A stretch of DNA of 64,000 bases from Cutibacterium avidum ATCC 25577 (GCF_000227295.1 NZ_JH165054.1:274628-338627); one strand, 5' to 3'. Positions 33,943 to 43,405 are shown, counted from the stretch's first letter. Notes: a model not told the origin generated them from the sequence alone. Numbers and translations: made by a program.

Positions 33943-34409
33943 GCCCGGCGCCGATACCCGACGAAGTCGAACCCGTCACGGGGCTCACGTCGGGTCTCGA
34001 CCCACACCCGCCGATCGATGTGGGGGAATCGTGCCGAACCCTCCGGTCTCTGGTGGACCTCGGTGATGTCGAGCTCGTCGCACAGGTCGAGGGCATCAGC
34101 GTAGATCTGCCCTCCCCCGGCAATGAAGCAGATCTCCTCGCCGGCGTCACGAGCCATTCCGACGGCTTCACGCGGGCTGGCTGCGACGTCGACGCCATCG
34201 GCAGACCACTGCTGGTCACGAGTGCAGATGATGTGACGCCGTCCCGGGAGCTTGCCGATCTGTTCAAAGGTGCGCCGCCCGAACACCAGGGTGTGGCCCA
34301 TCGTCACCCTCTTGAAGCGGCGGAAGTCCTCGCTGATGTGCCAGAGCATGTCCTGGCCGGACCCGATGACGCCGTTGTCGGCGACCGCTGCGATGGCGAC
34401 GACCTTCAT
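33939..34409 (-). CDS. folA: Dihydrofolate reductase
   Basis: The enzyme reduces dihydrofolate to tetrahydrofolate with NADPH and regenerates the cofactor consumed by thymidylate synthase next door. It has 156 residues. Motifs are [25 protein letters not shown], the NADPH-binding [11 protein letters not shown] and [23 protein letters not shown] precedes the ATG at 34409; an adjacent ATG at 34412 is too close to the ribosome binding site. It lies 40 nt after thyA and overlaps dinB. Confidence 0.95.
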   Translation of the reverse strand: MKVVAIAAVADNGVIGSGQDMLWHISEDFRRFKRVTMGHTLVFGRRTFEQIGKLPGRRHIICTRDQQWSADGVDVAASPREAVGMARDAGEEICFIAGGGQIYADALDLCDELDITEVHQRPEGSARFPHIDRRVWVETRREPRDGFDFVGYRRRA

Positions 34410-34449
34410 CATCCCTCCTGGTACTTCGAATCCTGCAATCCGGCCGTGC

Positions 34450-35262
34450 TCAGACGGCAATCGGGGCGGGAAGGGCCGGACAGGGGTCGTACCCGGTCAA
34501 GGTGATGTCCGACAGCTCGAACCCGTCGATGTCACGAATCTCCGGATTGACGGTCAGCTGAGGAAGCTGTCGCGGCTCACGCTCGAGCTGCTCGTGCACC
34601 TGATCGAGGTGATTGAGATAGAGGTGGGCGTCACCCAAGGTGTGGACGAACTTCAGCGGCTTCAATCCCGTCACCGAGGCCACCAGACGGGTGAGCAGTG
34701 CGTAGGACGCAATGTTGAACGGCACACCGAGGAAGGTGTCACCGGAACGCTGATACAGCTGGCAGCTCAGCCATTCCGGATCCCCGTTCTCGTCAGGAGT
34801 GACATAGAACTGGAACAAGGTGTGACAGGGCGGCAGGGCCATCTCGTCGACCTCGGCCACATTCCACGCCGAGACGATGTGACGACGCGACCACGGGTTG
34901 GTGCGGATCTGCTCGATGACCTTGGCGATCTGGTCGATCGTGCCGCCGTCGGCGTCGGGCCAGGAACGCCACTGGTGACCGTAAACCGGTCCCAGGTCGC
35001 CATTCTCGTCGGCCCATTCATCCCAGATATGGATGTTGTTCTCGTGCAGCCAGCCGATATTGGTGTCCCCGCGCAGGAACCACAACAGCTCCCCGAACAC
35101 GCTACGGGTGTAGATCTTCTTCGTCGTCACCAGCGGGAAGCCCTCACGCAGGTCGAAGGCCATCTGATGGCCGAAGACACTCAGGGTCCCGGTGCCGGTA
35201 CGGTCCTCACGACGCACGCCCTCGTCGAGGATCCGTCGCAACAAGTCGAGGTAAACCTGCAC
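34450..35262 (-). CDS. thyA: Thymidylate synthase
   Basis: The protein makes dTMP from dUMP with methylene-tetrahydrofolate. It has 270 residues from a GTG at 35262, one base after the rdgB stop, with GGAAGGG upstream. The active cysteine lies in [11 protein letters not shown], and [18 protein letters not shown] contains the dUMP-binding Arg and Ser. The C-terminus ends API AV as expected. The thyA-folA pairing is the usual folate-coupled arrangement. Confidence 0.96.
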   Translation of the reverse strand: MQVYLDLLRRILDEGVRREDRTGTGTLSVFGHQMAFDLREGFPLVTTKKIYTRSVFGELLWFLRGDTNIGWLHENNIHIWDEWADENGDLGPVYGHQWRSWPDADGGTIDQIAKVIEQIRTNPWSRRHIVSAWNVAEVDEMALPPCHTLFQFYVTPDENGDPEWLSCQLYQRSGDTFLGVPFNIASYALLTRLVASVTGLKPLKFVHTLGDAHLYLNHLDQVHEQLEREPRQLPQLTVNPEIRDIDGFELSDITLTGYDPCPALPAPIAV

Positions 35263-35263
35263 G

Positions 35264-35878
35264 TCAGCGCCCTTCCAGGTGAGTGACGATGGCCGGGACG
35301 ATCGCGCGAACGGCCTGTCCACGGTGACTGATGGCGTCCTTGACCTCAGCGGACATCTCAGCGCTGGTGAGGTCACCGGGCTGAGCATCAGGCACGAACA
35401 TCGGATCGTAACCGAACCCGTTCTCCCCGCGCGCCTCGGAGATGATCCGCCCCTCCATCGTGGCGACCTTGGTGATCTCGGTGCCATCAGGGTCCACGAA
35501 CGCCATCGCGCACACGAACCGACCACGACGACGCTCGTGGGGAAGGTCGAAGGTCTGGTCGAGCAGCAACTGGAGATTGCGCTCGTCGGTCGCCTCGCGT
35601 CCCGACCAGCGCGCCGAACGGATGCCCGGCATCCGGTTGAGGGCATCCACCTCGAGACCCGAGTCATCGGCGAGAGCTGGCAGACCGGTGTCACGGGCAG
35701 CAGCTCGGGCCTTGATGAGGGCGTTCTCGACGAAGGTGGCGCCGGTCTCCTCGGGAGCCGCAGCATCACTGACCTCCGACAGACCGACGATCTCGACGTC
35801 AGTCCCGGCCGCCTCGAAGGTACGCCGCAGTTCGACCAGTTTCTTGGCGTTGTTGGACGCCAGCACAACCCTGCTCAC
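35264..35878 (-). CDS. rdgB: XTP/dITP diphosphatase (RdgB/HAM1)
   Basis: This 204-residue house-cleaning enzyme hydrolyses non-canonical purine nucleoside triphosphates such as dITP and XTP. The N-terminus [14 protein letters not shown] is the substrate-binding SNN-K motif, [13 protein letters not shown] carries catalytic acids, and [10 protein letters not shown] plus [10 protein letters not shown] complete the signature. The start is a GTG that overlaps the rph stop in GTGA. It sits sensibly between nucleotide genes. Confidence 0.95.
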   Translation of the reverse strand: MSRVVLASNNAKKLVELRRTFEAAGTDVEIVGLSEVSDAAAPEETGATFVENALIKARAAARDTGLPALADDSGLEVDALNRMPGIRSARWSGREATDERNLQLLLDQTFDLPHERRRGRFVCAMAFVDPDGTEITKVATMEGRIISEARGENGFGYDPMFVPDAQPGDLTSAEMSAEVKDAISHRGQAVRAIVPAIVTHLEGR

Positions 35879-36609
35879 AGCGTCACCCCGAGGGCCTCAG
35901 ACTGTGCAGCCTTGAGCGAGGCGCAGCCGCCGGCAGCCAGATCAAGCAGCTCATTGAGGAGGCCACGGTTGAAGGGGGCTCCCTCCGCGGTTCCCTGGAT
36001 CTCGACGAAGCCCCCGTCGCCGCTCATGACGACGTTCATGTCGGTGTCGGCCCGGGAATCCTCCTCGTAGGCCAGGTCGAGCATCGGGGTGCCACCGACG
36101 ACGCCAACCGAGATGGCCTGCACCGAACCTGTGATGGGCTCCCAGACGAGGCCGCCACGCTCACGCAGCCAGTTGACGGCGTCGACGAGGGCGACGTAGG
36201 CGCCGGTGATCGAGGCGGTGCGCGTACCTCCGTCGGCCTGCAACACGTCGCAGTCGAGGATGATGGTGTTCTCACCCAGCGCCTTGTCGTCGACGACAGC
36301 GCGCAAAGACCGCCCGACCAAACGGGAGATCTCGTGGGTACGCCCGCCGATCTTGCCCTTGCGGGACTCGCGGCCGGAGCGCTCGTTGGTGGCGCGCGGC
36401 AGCATCTCGTACTCAGCGGTCACCCAGCCGAGTCCGGATCCCTTGCGCCAGCGCGGCACCCCTTCGGTGACCGAGGCATTGCACAGCACGGTGGTGCGTC
36501 CGAAACTCACCAGCACCGATCCCTCAGCCTGGGTCAACCAACCGCGTTCGATCCTGACGTCCCGCAACTGGTCCAGGCGGCGTCCATCAATTCGAGAAGT
36601 CTCACTCAC
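35875..36609 (-). CDS. rph: Ribonuclease PH
   Basis: RNase PH trims tRNA 3' ends by phosphorolysis. The protein shows [19 protein letters not shown] at the N-terminus, [16 protein letters not shown], the phosphate-binding [15 protein letters not shown] and [19 protein letters not shown] chose the GTG at 36609 ([11 protein letters not shown]), giving 244 residues, the usual family length; a GTG at 36639 would add ten residues. Neither has a strong ribosome binding site. It is coupled to rdgB, a pairing common in bacteria. Confidence 0.94.
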   Translation of the reverse strand: MSETSRIDGRRLDQLRDVRIERGWLTQAEGSVLVSFGRTTVLCNASVTEGVPRWRKGSGLGWVTAEYEMLPRATNERSGRESRKGKIGGRTHEISRLVGRSLRAVVDDKALGENTIILDCDVLQADGGTRTASITGAYVALVDAVNWLRERGGLVWEPITGSVQAISVGVVGGTPMLDLAYEEDSRADTDMNVVMSGDGGFVEIQGTAEGAPFNRGLLNELLDLAAGGCASLKAAQSEALGVTL

Positions 36610-36689
36610 GCTGCCAAGGGTAGTGGGAGGGACTGACACGAATCAGGGCTATGACACGGTACGCTCCCCAGGTCGCTCAGCGGCGTCAC

Positions 36690-37544
36690 TCAGTCGCGCA
36701 CGACCGCACGGTCCCCGAGAGGATGTCGGTCAGCGTGCACCGACTGCACGTCGTGGACGAAACCCTCCATGAGCCGTCGTCCCAATCTCTCGAAGCGCTC
36801 CGCGTTGCCCGTCGTCAGGAAGTAGCGGATGGACTCGCGAGGCTCGGAGTGCAGCAACCCCGAGTCCGCCATCAAGGAATAGGAGGCCCGCGCACACTGG
36901 TGGGAGGAGGAGATGAGGGTGACGTCGTCGCCCAGGACATAGGAAATGAGCCCAGCCAGCAGCGGGTAGTGGGTACAGCCCAGGATGAGGGTGTCGCAAC
37001 CGGCCTCCCGGATCGGCTCCAGGTAGTCCCGCGCGATGGCCTCCAACTCCCGTCCGCTGGTGACCCCCTCCTCGACGTAGGGGACGAACTTCGGACAGGC
37101 CTGGGTCGTCAAGGTGATGCCAGGCACCGCCGCCAGCGCGTCCTCGTACGACAAGGATCGAGCCGTGGCCTCGGTACAGATGACGCCGATACGACCGTTC
37201 CGGGTGGCTGAACTGGCACGGCGAGCAGCCGGCATGATGACGTCGACAACCGGGACGTCATAGCGCTCCCTGGCATCCCTCAGCACTGCCGACGACGCCG
37301 TATTACAGGCGATGAGGAGGGCTTTCACGCCGTGGGCGACGAGACGGTCGAGGCATTGCAGGGCGTAGCGACGCACCTCGGCAATCGTCTTCTCGCCGTA
37401 GGGAGCGCGGTCCGTGTCACCCAGATAGACGATGTCCTCGTTGGGCATGAGGTCAACGACGGATCGCGCCACCGTCAGCCCTCCGAATCCAGAGTCGAAG
37501 ATGCCGATCGGGGCGTCGACAACGTCGAGGTCAGGTTCGGTCAC
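36690..37544 (-). CDS. murI: Glutamate racemase
   Basis: MurI supplies D-glutamate for peptidoglycan. The two catalytic cysteines are in IACNTASSA and LILGCTHYPLL, and the N-terminal substrate motif is IGIFDSGFGGLTVARS. The GTG at 37544 (VTEPDLDVVDAPIG) gives 284 residues; upstream ATG and other codons are possible, and no start has a clear ribosome binding site. It opens the minus-strand train murI-rph-rdgB-thyA-folA-dinB, with an 80-nt gap to rph. Confidence 0.94.
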   Translation of the reverse strand: MTEPDLDVVDAPIGIFDSGFGGLTVARSVVDLMPNEDIVYLGDTDRAPYGEKTIAEVRRYALQCLDRLVAHGVKALLIACNTASSAVLRDARERYDVPVVDVIMPAARRASSATRNGRIGVICTEATARSLSYEDALAAVPGITLTTQACPKFVPYVEEGVTSGRELEAIARDYLEPIREAGCDTLILGCTHYPLLAGLISYVLGDDVTLISSSHQCARASYSLMADSGLLHSEPRESIRYFLTTGNAERFERLGRRLMEGFVHDVQSVHADRHPLGDRAVVRD

Positions 37545-37637
37545 GGCTGGCAAGACTACCGCGCCCTCGCCGGAAACCGGCCATGCGCACGGTTTTGCTG
37601 ACGCTGGCATGACGAAAACGACCCCCAGTGATGACAA

Positions 37638-37656
37638 TGAGGTAAGGCTTGGCTAT
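37638..37656. promoter_or_regulatory. DtxR/IdeR-like iron box before feoA
   Basis: TGAGGTAAGGCTTGGCTAT agrees with the actinobacterial iron box (TTAGGTTAGGCTAACCTAA) at 13 of 19 positions by my count, with the left half nearly intact. It lies about 56 bp before the feoA start, where a repressor would block transcription when iron is sufficient. It also lies between the divergent murI and feoA genes. Confidence 0.55.
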
Positions 37657-37711
37657 TCTCTAATCGTGCGTCGGGATTCCGGCGTCGCCATGACCATCGA
37701 GGAGGAGCACC

Positions 37712-38035
37712 ATGACGAGGCACATGAACCGCAGCATCGCGAACAACGCCGTCGTCGTACCGCTCAGTTCACTGCCGACTGGGCAGAGCGCGACTATCGA
37801 GGACATCGCCACCGACTGCGCCGATCACATCTCACACCGACTCCGCATGCTCGGTTTCGGACGAGGCCGTGAGATCACCAAGGTCCGTCAAGCACCCTTC
37901 GGCGGCCCCATGGTCTTCCACGTCTGCGACGTCCAGATGTGCCTGCGACGCGCCCAGGCCGACATGATCATGGTCCGCCCGATACCCCAGCCGCAGCCGA
38001 CTGCTCAGCCGTGCGTCGCCGCTGTCGCCGCGTGA
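37712..38035 (+). CDS. feoA: FeoA-domain ferrous iron transport protein
   Basis: The 107-residue protein has an SH3-like FeoA domain (VVPLSSLPTGQSATIEDIA, then HRLRMLGFGRGREITKV, then GGPMVFHVCDVQMCLRRAQA). GAGGAGGAGC precedes the ATG. It is thought to assist FeoB at the cytoplasmic face. The C-terminus is extended by a short Pro/Gln-rich tail. The next gene, feoB, starts 52 nt downstream in the same operon. Confidence 0.93.
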   Translation: MTRHMNRSIANNAVVVPLSSLPTGQSATIEDIATDCADHISHRLRMLGFGRGREITKVRQAPFGGPMVFHVCDVQMCLRRAQADMIMVRPIPQPQPTAQPCVAAVAA

Positions 38036-38087
38036 CCTTCCCCATTCATCTTGCGCACCTCAGCGTGCGTCCATTCGAGGTTTCCTG

Positions 38088-40052
38088 ATGCCCACACCCA
38101 CCGCAACGTCCTGCCACGCCGCCCCGACAGCGGAGCCAACGAAGGGCTCCCCGAGCCTGTACCTGGTCGGCTCACCCAACGGCGGCAAGACGTCGATCTT
38201 CAACCAACTCACCGGCCTGCACGCCAAAACTGGCAACTACCCCGGGGTCACCGTCGCTCGCACTACCGGCGTCTGCCGGATCGGCAACGTTGAATACGGC
38301 ATCGAGGACCTCCCCGGCGCCTATTCCCTCAACCCCATCTCCCCTGACGAGGCCGTTGTCGCCGAAGCCTTGGACTCCTCCCTCGAAGGCGTGCAATCGC
38401 CCGACGGCGTCCTCGTCGTGACCGACGCGACGGCATTGCGGCGCTCGCTGCTGCTCCTCGCCGAAACTCTGCAACGCAATCTGCCCACCGCCGTCGTCGT
38501 CACCATGACTGACGAGCTGCGACGCCGTGGCGGCAGCCTCGACACCACCGCCCTGTCCCAGGCATTGGGCGTGCCGGTGGTGTCCGTGGTCGCCAATCGT
38601 GGCATCGGCATCGGGGAACTGCGCCACCTCATCAGCGAGTGGCAGACCTGGAGCCGTCCCCCCGTCCTGCCGCCCACCGACGCCGAGGAACTGGCCGGCT
38701 GGGTCGATTCCATCCTGGCCAGCATCGGCTACCAGGACCCCCACCCTGACTCCCGAACCGAGCGCATTGACAAGGTGCTGCTGCACCCGGTGTGGGGAAC
38801 GATCGTCTTCTTCCTGGTGATGTTCATGTTCTTCCAGGCGCTGTTCACGTGGGCAGCCCCCTTCCAGGACGCCATCGACGAGTTCTTCGGGTGGCTCGGT
38901 GGTGAAGTCGACACCCACGTCTCCAACCCCATCCTCGCCGGTCTGCTGGGAGACGGAATCATCGGCGGCGTCGGTTCGGTGCTGGTCTTCGTGCCACAGA
39001 TCCTGCTGATGTTCCTGCTGTTGGCCCTGCTCGACGCGGTGGGCTACATGTCGCGGGCGGCGTTCCTCATGGACAAGGTCATGAGCCGTGCCGGGTTGGA
39101 AGGACGAGCCTTCGTGGCGATGTTGTCCTCCTTCGCCTGCGCCATTCCAGGCATCATGGCCACGAGGACCATTCCCTCGGCCAAGGACCGTATCGCGACG
39201 ATGCTCGGCGTCCCGCTGGCCACATGCTCAGCGCGCCTGCCTGTCTACGTGCTCCTCGTGGGCATGCTCGTCCCCGAGGCCACCCGAATGGGCCCGTTCT
39301 CCGGTCGAGGCGTGGCCATGTTCCTGCTCTACCTCCTCGGCGCGGTCTCGGCGATGGCGGCGGCGTGGGTCGTCAAGAAGATCACCGACCGGTCGGGCGT
39401 CCTGCTGCCCTTCTACATGGAGATGCCGCCCTACCGGATTCCCACCCTGCGCTCGGTGGGCATCGCGATGTGGGAGCCGACCAAGGCCTTCCTGCGCAAG
39501 GCCGGCACCATCATCATGCTGACGACCATCGTCATCTGGGCACTGACGACCTTCCCGATGCGCTCTGACGCCGAGCTGTCCAAGGCCGGCGTCGATCCGC
39601 GCGACGACGTCGCGGTGGCGGCCTACACCATGGATCACTCCATGGCTGCGGGGGTCGGCAAGGCCGTCGAGCCGGTCTTCGAACCGCTGGGATTCGACTG
39701 GCGCATTGACGTCTCCCTCATCGGCTCGCTGGCTGCCCGCGAGGTGGCCGTCTCCACCCTGGGCCAGATGGCCTCGGCCACTGATCCCGAGGACGACGTC
39801 GAGGTGGCCGAGCAACTCGACCGCTGGACGTGGACGCACGGTGAGCACCAAGGTGAGAAGGTCTTCACCTCGGCGACCGTCGTCGCTCTCCTCCTCTTCT
39901 TCGCCTACGCCCTGCAGTGCATGTCGACGGTGGCGATCATGAAACGGGAGACCGGAGGCTGGAAGTGGCCGTCGATCGCCTTCGGATACATGTTCGCACT
40001 GGCGTGGATCATGGCCTTCATCGGGCGTCTCGTGACGAATCTGGTGATCTGA
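38088..40052 (+). CDS. feoB: Ferrous iron permease FeoB
   Basis: This 654-residue inner-membrane Fe(II) transporter begins with a GTPase domain: G1 GSPNGGKTS, G2 region GNYPGVTVARTTG, G3 DLPGAYSL. The G4 motif, normally NxxD, reads TMTD, so the guanine-binding Asn is replaced. About eight membrane segments follow, with the two gate-like repeats (FACAIPGIMATRTI and the later SLAAREVAVSTLG). It is shorter than E. coli FeoB, as many actinobacterial forms are. Its stop overlaps the next start in TGATG. Confidence 0.95.
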   Translation: MPTPTATSCHAAPTAEPTKGSPSLYLVGSPNGGKTSIFNQLTGLHAKTGNYPGVTVARTTGVCRIGNVEYGIEDLPGAYSLNPISPDEAVVAEALDSSLEGVQSPDGVLVVTDATALRRSLLLLAETLQRNLPTAVVVTMTDELRRRGGSLDTTALSQALGVPVVSVVANRGIGIGELRHLISEWQTWSRPPVLPPTDAEELAGWVDSILASIGYQDPHPDSRTERIDKVLLHPVWGTIVFFLVMFMFFQALFTWAAPFQDAIDEFFGWLGGEVDTHVSNPILAGLLGDGIIGGVGSVLVFVPQILLMFLLLALLDAVGYMSRAAFLMDKVMSRAGLEGRAFVAMLSSFACAIPGIMATRTIPSAKDRIATMLGVPLATCSARLPVYVLLVGMLVPEATRMGPFSGRGVAMFLLYLLGAVSAMAAAWVVKKITDRSGVLLPFYMEMPPYRIPTLRSVGIAMWEPTKAFLRKAGTIIMLTTIVIWALTTFPMRSDAELSKAGVDPRDDVAVAAYTMDHSMAAGVGKAVEPVFEPLGFDWRIDVSLIGSLAAREVAVSTLGQMASATDPEDDVEVAEQLDRWTWTHGEHQGEKVFTSATVVALLLFFAYALQCMSTVAIMKRETGGWKWPSIAFGYMFALAWIMAFIGRLVTNLVI

Positions 40053-40594
40053 TGAATCTTGCGTCCCGACCTTCCATGGCCGTCCACCCGGAGGCAACGG
40101 CTGACCCCGCGACCCTGCGTTGGATGATCTCTGGTGTGAGCCTGCCCTTCGCCGGCGAACTGGTGAGTGCGCCAGGTCTGGACGAGTTCCTGGATCGAGT
40201 GCGCGTCGAGGTGACGGTTGGCGCCGTCATCGCGACCGCCCTCGACGGCGATTGGGGGCGCATCGGCGCCGGCTTCCGGACGGGGCTGACCGTCGCCCTC
40301 GAACGAACTGACGACTGGGTCGGTGGGCCTGACGCCCAGGCCCTTGACGAGGTACTGACCCTGAGACGGTGCGCCGACGAACTCATCGCAGGTCCCGTCG
40401 GTGCCGTGGCCACCATGCACGGTGGGTCGATCGAGTTGGTCGACGTCACGGTCCACCGCGGACAGCGCACTGTCGACGTGGCCATGAAAGGTGCCTGCCG
40501 GGGTTGTCCGGCAGCTATCATCACCTTGCACCAGAGGTTGGAACGTCAGCTCAGCCTGAGGTTGCGCGAGCCGGTGAGTGTCCGAGAGGTGTGA
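40052..40594 (+). CDS. NifU C-terminal (NFU) domain protein
   Basis: This 180-residue protein ends in an NFU domain: GGSIELVDVTVH followed by KGACRGCPAAIITLHQRLE, with the CxxC pair that holds an Fe-S cluster in the family. The N-terminal half (MISGVSLPFAGELVSAPG, then VEVTVGAVIATALDGDWGRIG) is unfamiliar. The ATG overlaps the feoB stop by one base, so it is translated with the iron transporter. It may receive imported iron into cluster assembly or act as an Fe-S iron sensor in place of FeoC. The last two ideas are inference. Confidence 0.8.
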   Translation: MNLASRPSMAVHPEATADPATLRWMISGVSLPFAGELVSAPGLDEFLDRVRVEVTVGAVIATALDGDWGRIGAGFRTGLTVALERTDDWVGGPDAQALDEVLTLRRCADELIAGPVGAVATMHGGSIELVDVTVHRGQRTVDVAMKGACRGCPAAIITLHQRLERQLSLRLREPVSVREV

Positions 40595-40597
40595 CCC

Positions 40598-41158
40598 CTA
40601 TTCCGACAGCTCCACCTCGACGAGCACCTCGACAATGAAGCCGAGCCATTCGTAAACGCACTCCTCCTCGGCCTCCAGCTCCTCCCGAGCGACCCGGGCG
40701 ACCTCCTCAGCGGTGATCTGGTCAGTGATACCCAACCTGGCCGCCATCATCCCCCGCAGCACATTGACAGTACGAAGCCACCGCTGCGTCGTCTCCGGAT
40801 TCATGGAGATACGGCCAGTTCGGTGCAAGGTCTCCAGATCAGTCCGCAATGCCTGGGCATCTCCCCAACGCGCGGCGACCTCCTCGGCGTCATGGCTGGC
40901 GTGGAACTGGGCGTCAGCAGCGTCATCGTCGCGATAGGCGCTCGGCAGGATGGCCCGACGCACCTCGTCGTCCTCCTGGGGACCGGAGAACTGGCTCTCC
41001 CAGAAGACGAACGGATCTCCGCCCGAGGTGCGATGGGCGGGAGCGGTGCGTAACCGCGACAAGGCCTCGACGTAGCGGCCCAGGGCGATCTCGATGCCGA
41101 TGGTCTCGCGACGCTCCAAGTACCAGACCCACCGATCCCGGGTGCCCTCGATCCTCAT
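40598..41158 (-). CDS. DUF2017 family protein
   Basis: The 186-residue protein is acidic and helical (TLHRTGRISMNPETTQRWL, then EEVARVAREELEAEEECVYE). DUF2017 proteins are found beside clpS in many actinobacteria. The ATG at 41158 overlaps the clpS stop in ATGA. Its role is unknown; linkage suggests it works with the ClpS/ClpCP degradation pathway. It converges on the NFU gene with only 3 bases between stops. Confidence 0.85.
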   Translation of the reverse strand: MRIEGTRDRWVWYLERRETIGIEIALGRYVEALSRLRTAPAHRTSGGDPFVFWESQFSGPQEDDEVRRAILPSAYRDDDAADAQFHASHDAEEVAARWGDAQALRTDLETLHRTGRISMNPETTQRWLRTVNVLRGMMAARLGITDQITAEEVARVAREELEAEEECVYEWLGFIVEVLVEVELSE

Positions 41159-41448
41159 TCCCGTCCGCCCTTTTCGACCGAGGCCTGCAGTCCGTAGCCG
41201 TGCATGGCGTGCACCGCGATCTCCATCTCCTCCTTTGACCCCTCGGCCACTGTGGCCCGGCCATGGTTGTGGACCTGGATCATGAGCTGCTCGGCCTTCT
41301 CGCGGGGGTAGCCGAAATACCTCATGAACACCATCGTCACGTAGTCCATGAGGTTCACCGGATCGTCCCAGACGACCGTCGTCCACGTCGATTCCTCATC
41401 GGTGAGACGGTCGGTCCGTGCAATGGGTTCCACGGTGGCTGCAGACAT
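41155..41448 (-). CDS. clpS: ATP-dependent Clp protease adaptor ClpS
   Basis: This 97-residue adaptor delivers N-degron substrates to ClpCP/ClpAP. The core motif WTTVVWDDPVNLMDYVTMVF contains the N-end-rule pocket residues, followed by HNHGRATVAEGSKEEMEIAV. It is divergent from pncB, with about 75 bp between starts, and co-transcribed with the DUF2017 gene. Confidence 0.95.
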   Translation of the reverse strand: MSAATVEPIARTDRLTDEESTWTTVVWDDPVNLMDYVTMVFMRYFGYPREKAEQLMIQVHNHGRATVAEGSKEEMEIAVHAMHGYGLQASVEKGGRE

Positions 41449-41523
41449 GTGCCCATTCTGTCACCAGGCGAGGACACACAACCCCACCGACGAGGGCGCC
41501 CCATCCCCCCTAAACTGTGGCCC

Positions 41524-42864
41524 ATGTCGACCGCAATGTTCACCGACCATTACGAGCTGACCATGGTCGAGGCTGCCATGGCATCGGGAACCGCTGACCG
41601 CCGCTGCGTCTTCGAACTGTTCCCACGGCGTCTCCCCGAGGGCCGCCGCTACGGCGTCGTCGCCGGCACTGGGCGTGTCCTCGATGCGGTGGAAGACTTC
41701 CACTTCACCGACGAAGAAGTCTCCTTCCTGGAGAAGACCGGGGTCGTCGGCCCGCACATGGCCGAGTGGCTGTCGAACTACCGTTTCACCGGATCCATCC
41801 ATGGTTACGCTGAGGGCGATCTTTACTTCCCGGGATCGCCGCTCCTCACCGTCGAGGGCACCTTTGCCGAGGCCTGTGTTCTCGAGACACTGCTGCTGAG
41901 CATCTACAACCATGACTCCGCGATCGCATCGGCGGCCTCCCGCATGGTCATGATGGCCGAGGGCCGCTCCATCATCGAGATGGGCTCTCGTCGTACCCAT
42001 GAGGAATCCGCCGTCACCGCTGCTCGCGCTGCCTGGATCGCTGGATTCGGCCCGACCTCGAACCTCGCTGCCGGCATCCGCTACGGCGTCCCCACCTCCG
42101 GCACCGCCGCCCACGCCTTCACCCTTCTCCACGACACCGAGGAGGACGCCTTCCGTGCCCAGCTGGCCGCCTACGGAGAGAAGACCACCCTGCTGGTCGA
42201 CACCTACGACATCGAGAACGCCGTGCGCACGGCCGTCCGCCTCACCGAAGGACGCCTCGGCGCGGTCCGCATCGACTCCGGCGACCTGTCCATCGCCGCC
42301 CGCCAGGTCCGCGATCTGCTCGATGACCTCGGTGCCACCAACACCCGCGTCATCGTCACCAGCGACCTTGACGAGTGGCAGATTGCCGCCCTGCGTGGCG
42401 CCCCCGTCGATGGCTTCGGCGTCGGAACCTCCCTCGTGACGGGCTCGGGAGCGCCGACCTGCTCCTTCGTCTACAAGCTGGTCGCCCGCGCGATCTCGAA
42501 CGCTCCGGACGCCGAGCTGTTGCCGGTGGCCAAGAAGTCGTCTCACAAGAACACCGTGGGAGGACGCAAGTACGCGGTGCGACGCATCGGTTCAGGTGGT
42601 ACCGCCACCGCCGAGGTCGTCGGGGTGGGCCAGCAGCCGACCGCCGACGCTGACGACCGCAACCTCATCGTCCCCCTCGTCGTCGATGGCGAAGTCGTGG
42701 GCCGTGAGCCTCTCGAGGCCGCACGTAAGCGTCACCAGGCTGCCATCGCCGAGCTGCCGATCTCCGGACGACGTATCTCCCGCGGCGACCAGGCCATTCC
42801 GACCATCATGGTGAAGCAGGGAGATGACGGCGCCGATACCGTTCTCGGCGCCTCGTTGTCCTGA
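41524..42864 (+). CDS. pncB: Nicotinate phosphoribosyltransferase
   Basis: The 446-residue enzyme converts nicotinate and PRPP to nicotinate mononucleotide in NAD salvage. It shows MFTDHYELTMVEAAMASG, the active-site region EMGSRRTHEESAV, VDTYDIENAVR, RIDSGDLSIAARQVRD, then VGTSLVTGSGAPTCSFVYKL. The family's autophosphorylated histidine is expected in the SRRTHEE segment. The start gives MSTAMFTDHYELT, normal for the family. It is a single gene. Confidence 0.95.
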   Translation: MSTAMFTDHYELTMVEAAMASGTADRRCVFELFPRRLPEGRRYGVVAGTGRVLDAVEDFHFTDEEVSFLEKTGVVGPHMAEWLSNYRFTGSIHGYAEGDLYFPGSPLLTVEGTFAEACVLETLLLSIYNHDSAIASAASRMVMMAEGRSIIEMGSRRTHEESAVTAARAAWIAGFGPTSNLAAGIRYGVPTSGTAAHAFTLLHDTEEDAFRAQLAAYGEKTTLLVDTYDIENAVRTAVRLTEGRLGAVRIDSGDLSIAARQVRDLLDDLGATNTRVIVTSDLDEWQIAALRGAPVDGFGVGTSLVTGSGAPTCSFVYKLVARAISNAPDAELLPVAKKSSHKNTVGGRKYAVRRIGSGGTATAEVVGVGQQPTADADDRNLIVPLVVDGEVVGREPLEAARKRHQAAIAELPISGRRISRGDQAIPTIMVKQGDDGADTVLGASLS

Positions 42865-42972
42865 GTATTCCGGCACTGGCTCAACCGGCCGCTCCAACTA
42901 CTCGAAATGTGACAACCGGGTAAACACTGGTCCGAAATGGGTGGAAAACCCGCTGTTGAAGCGCATCTGGGC

Positions 42973-43000
42973 TTGACTGAGGACCGACACCCGCTAATGT
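42973..43000 (+). promoter_or_regulatory. Probable sigma-A promoter of the HU gene
   Basis: TTGACT (42973-42978) and TAATGT (42995-43000) are separated by 16 nt and lie about 60 nt before the HU start codon. The pair is the best -35/-10 match I found in the window and shares its -10 with the tRNA-Lys promoter, as expected for a strongly expressed gene. Confidence 0.7.
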
Positions 43001-43060
43001 CTTTGAGTAGGGAAACGGCAAGAAGCCGAAAACCGAACACAGTCCATCTGAGGAGACCCC

Positions 43061-43336
43061 ATGACCAAGTCCGAGCTCATCAAGGCTGTCGCCAAGCAGG
43101 CCTCGCTCACCGAGGCCCAGACCAACGAGGCCGTCAAGGCTCTCACCGACGTCATCACCGGCGCCCTGGCCAAGGGCGAGAAGGTGCAGCTTCCCGGTCT
43201 GTTCACCGCCGAGGCCGTCGAGCGTCCCGCTCGCAATGGCCGCAACCCCCGCACCGGCGAGTCCATGACCATCCCCGCTCACAAGGCCGTCAAGATCTCG
43301 GCCTCCAGCACCCTCAAGAAGGCCGTTGCCGACTGA
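43061..43336 (+). CDS. hup: HU-family DNA-binding protein
   Basis: This 91-residue nucleoid protein starts MTKSELIKAVAKQASLTEAQ and carries the DNA-binding arm RNGRNPRTGESMTIPAHKAV. The arm usually includes a Pro at the tip for DNA kinking; here NPRTGE supplies it. Nothing indicates a lysine-rich C-terminal extension like that of mycobacterial HupB. It is monocistronic, with its own promoter and a strong terminator. Confidence 0.96.
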   Translation: MTKSELIKAVAKQASLTEAQTNEAVKALTDVITGALAKGEKVQLPGLFTAEAVERPARNGRNPRTGESMTIPAHKAVKISASSTLKKAVAD

Positions 43337-43373
43337 GCGACTGGCACGGGTTGTCGACCCGTGATCAAGCATT

Positions 43374-43405
43374 CGGGGTCCGATGCCATCAGGCGTCGGA
43401 CCCCG
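43374..43405 (+). terminator. Terminator after HU
   Basis: CGGGGTCCGATGCC (43374-43387) pairs with GGCGTCGGACCCCG (43392-43405) over 14 bp including one G-U, with loop ATCA, followed by GTTTCA. It lies between the convergent HU and malQ genes and can serve both strands. Confidence 0.85.
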
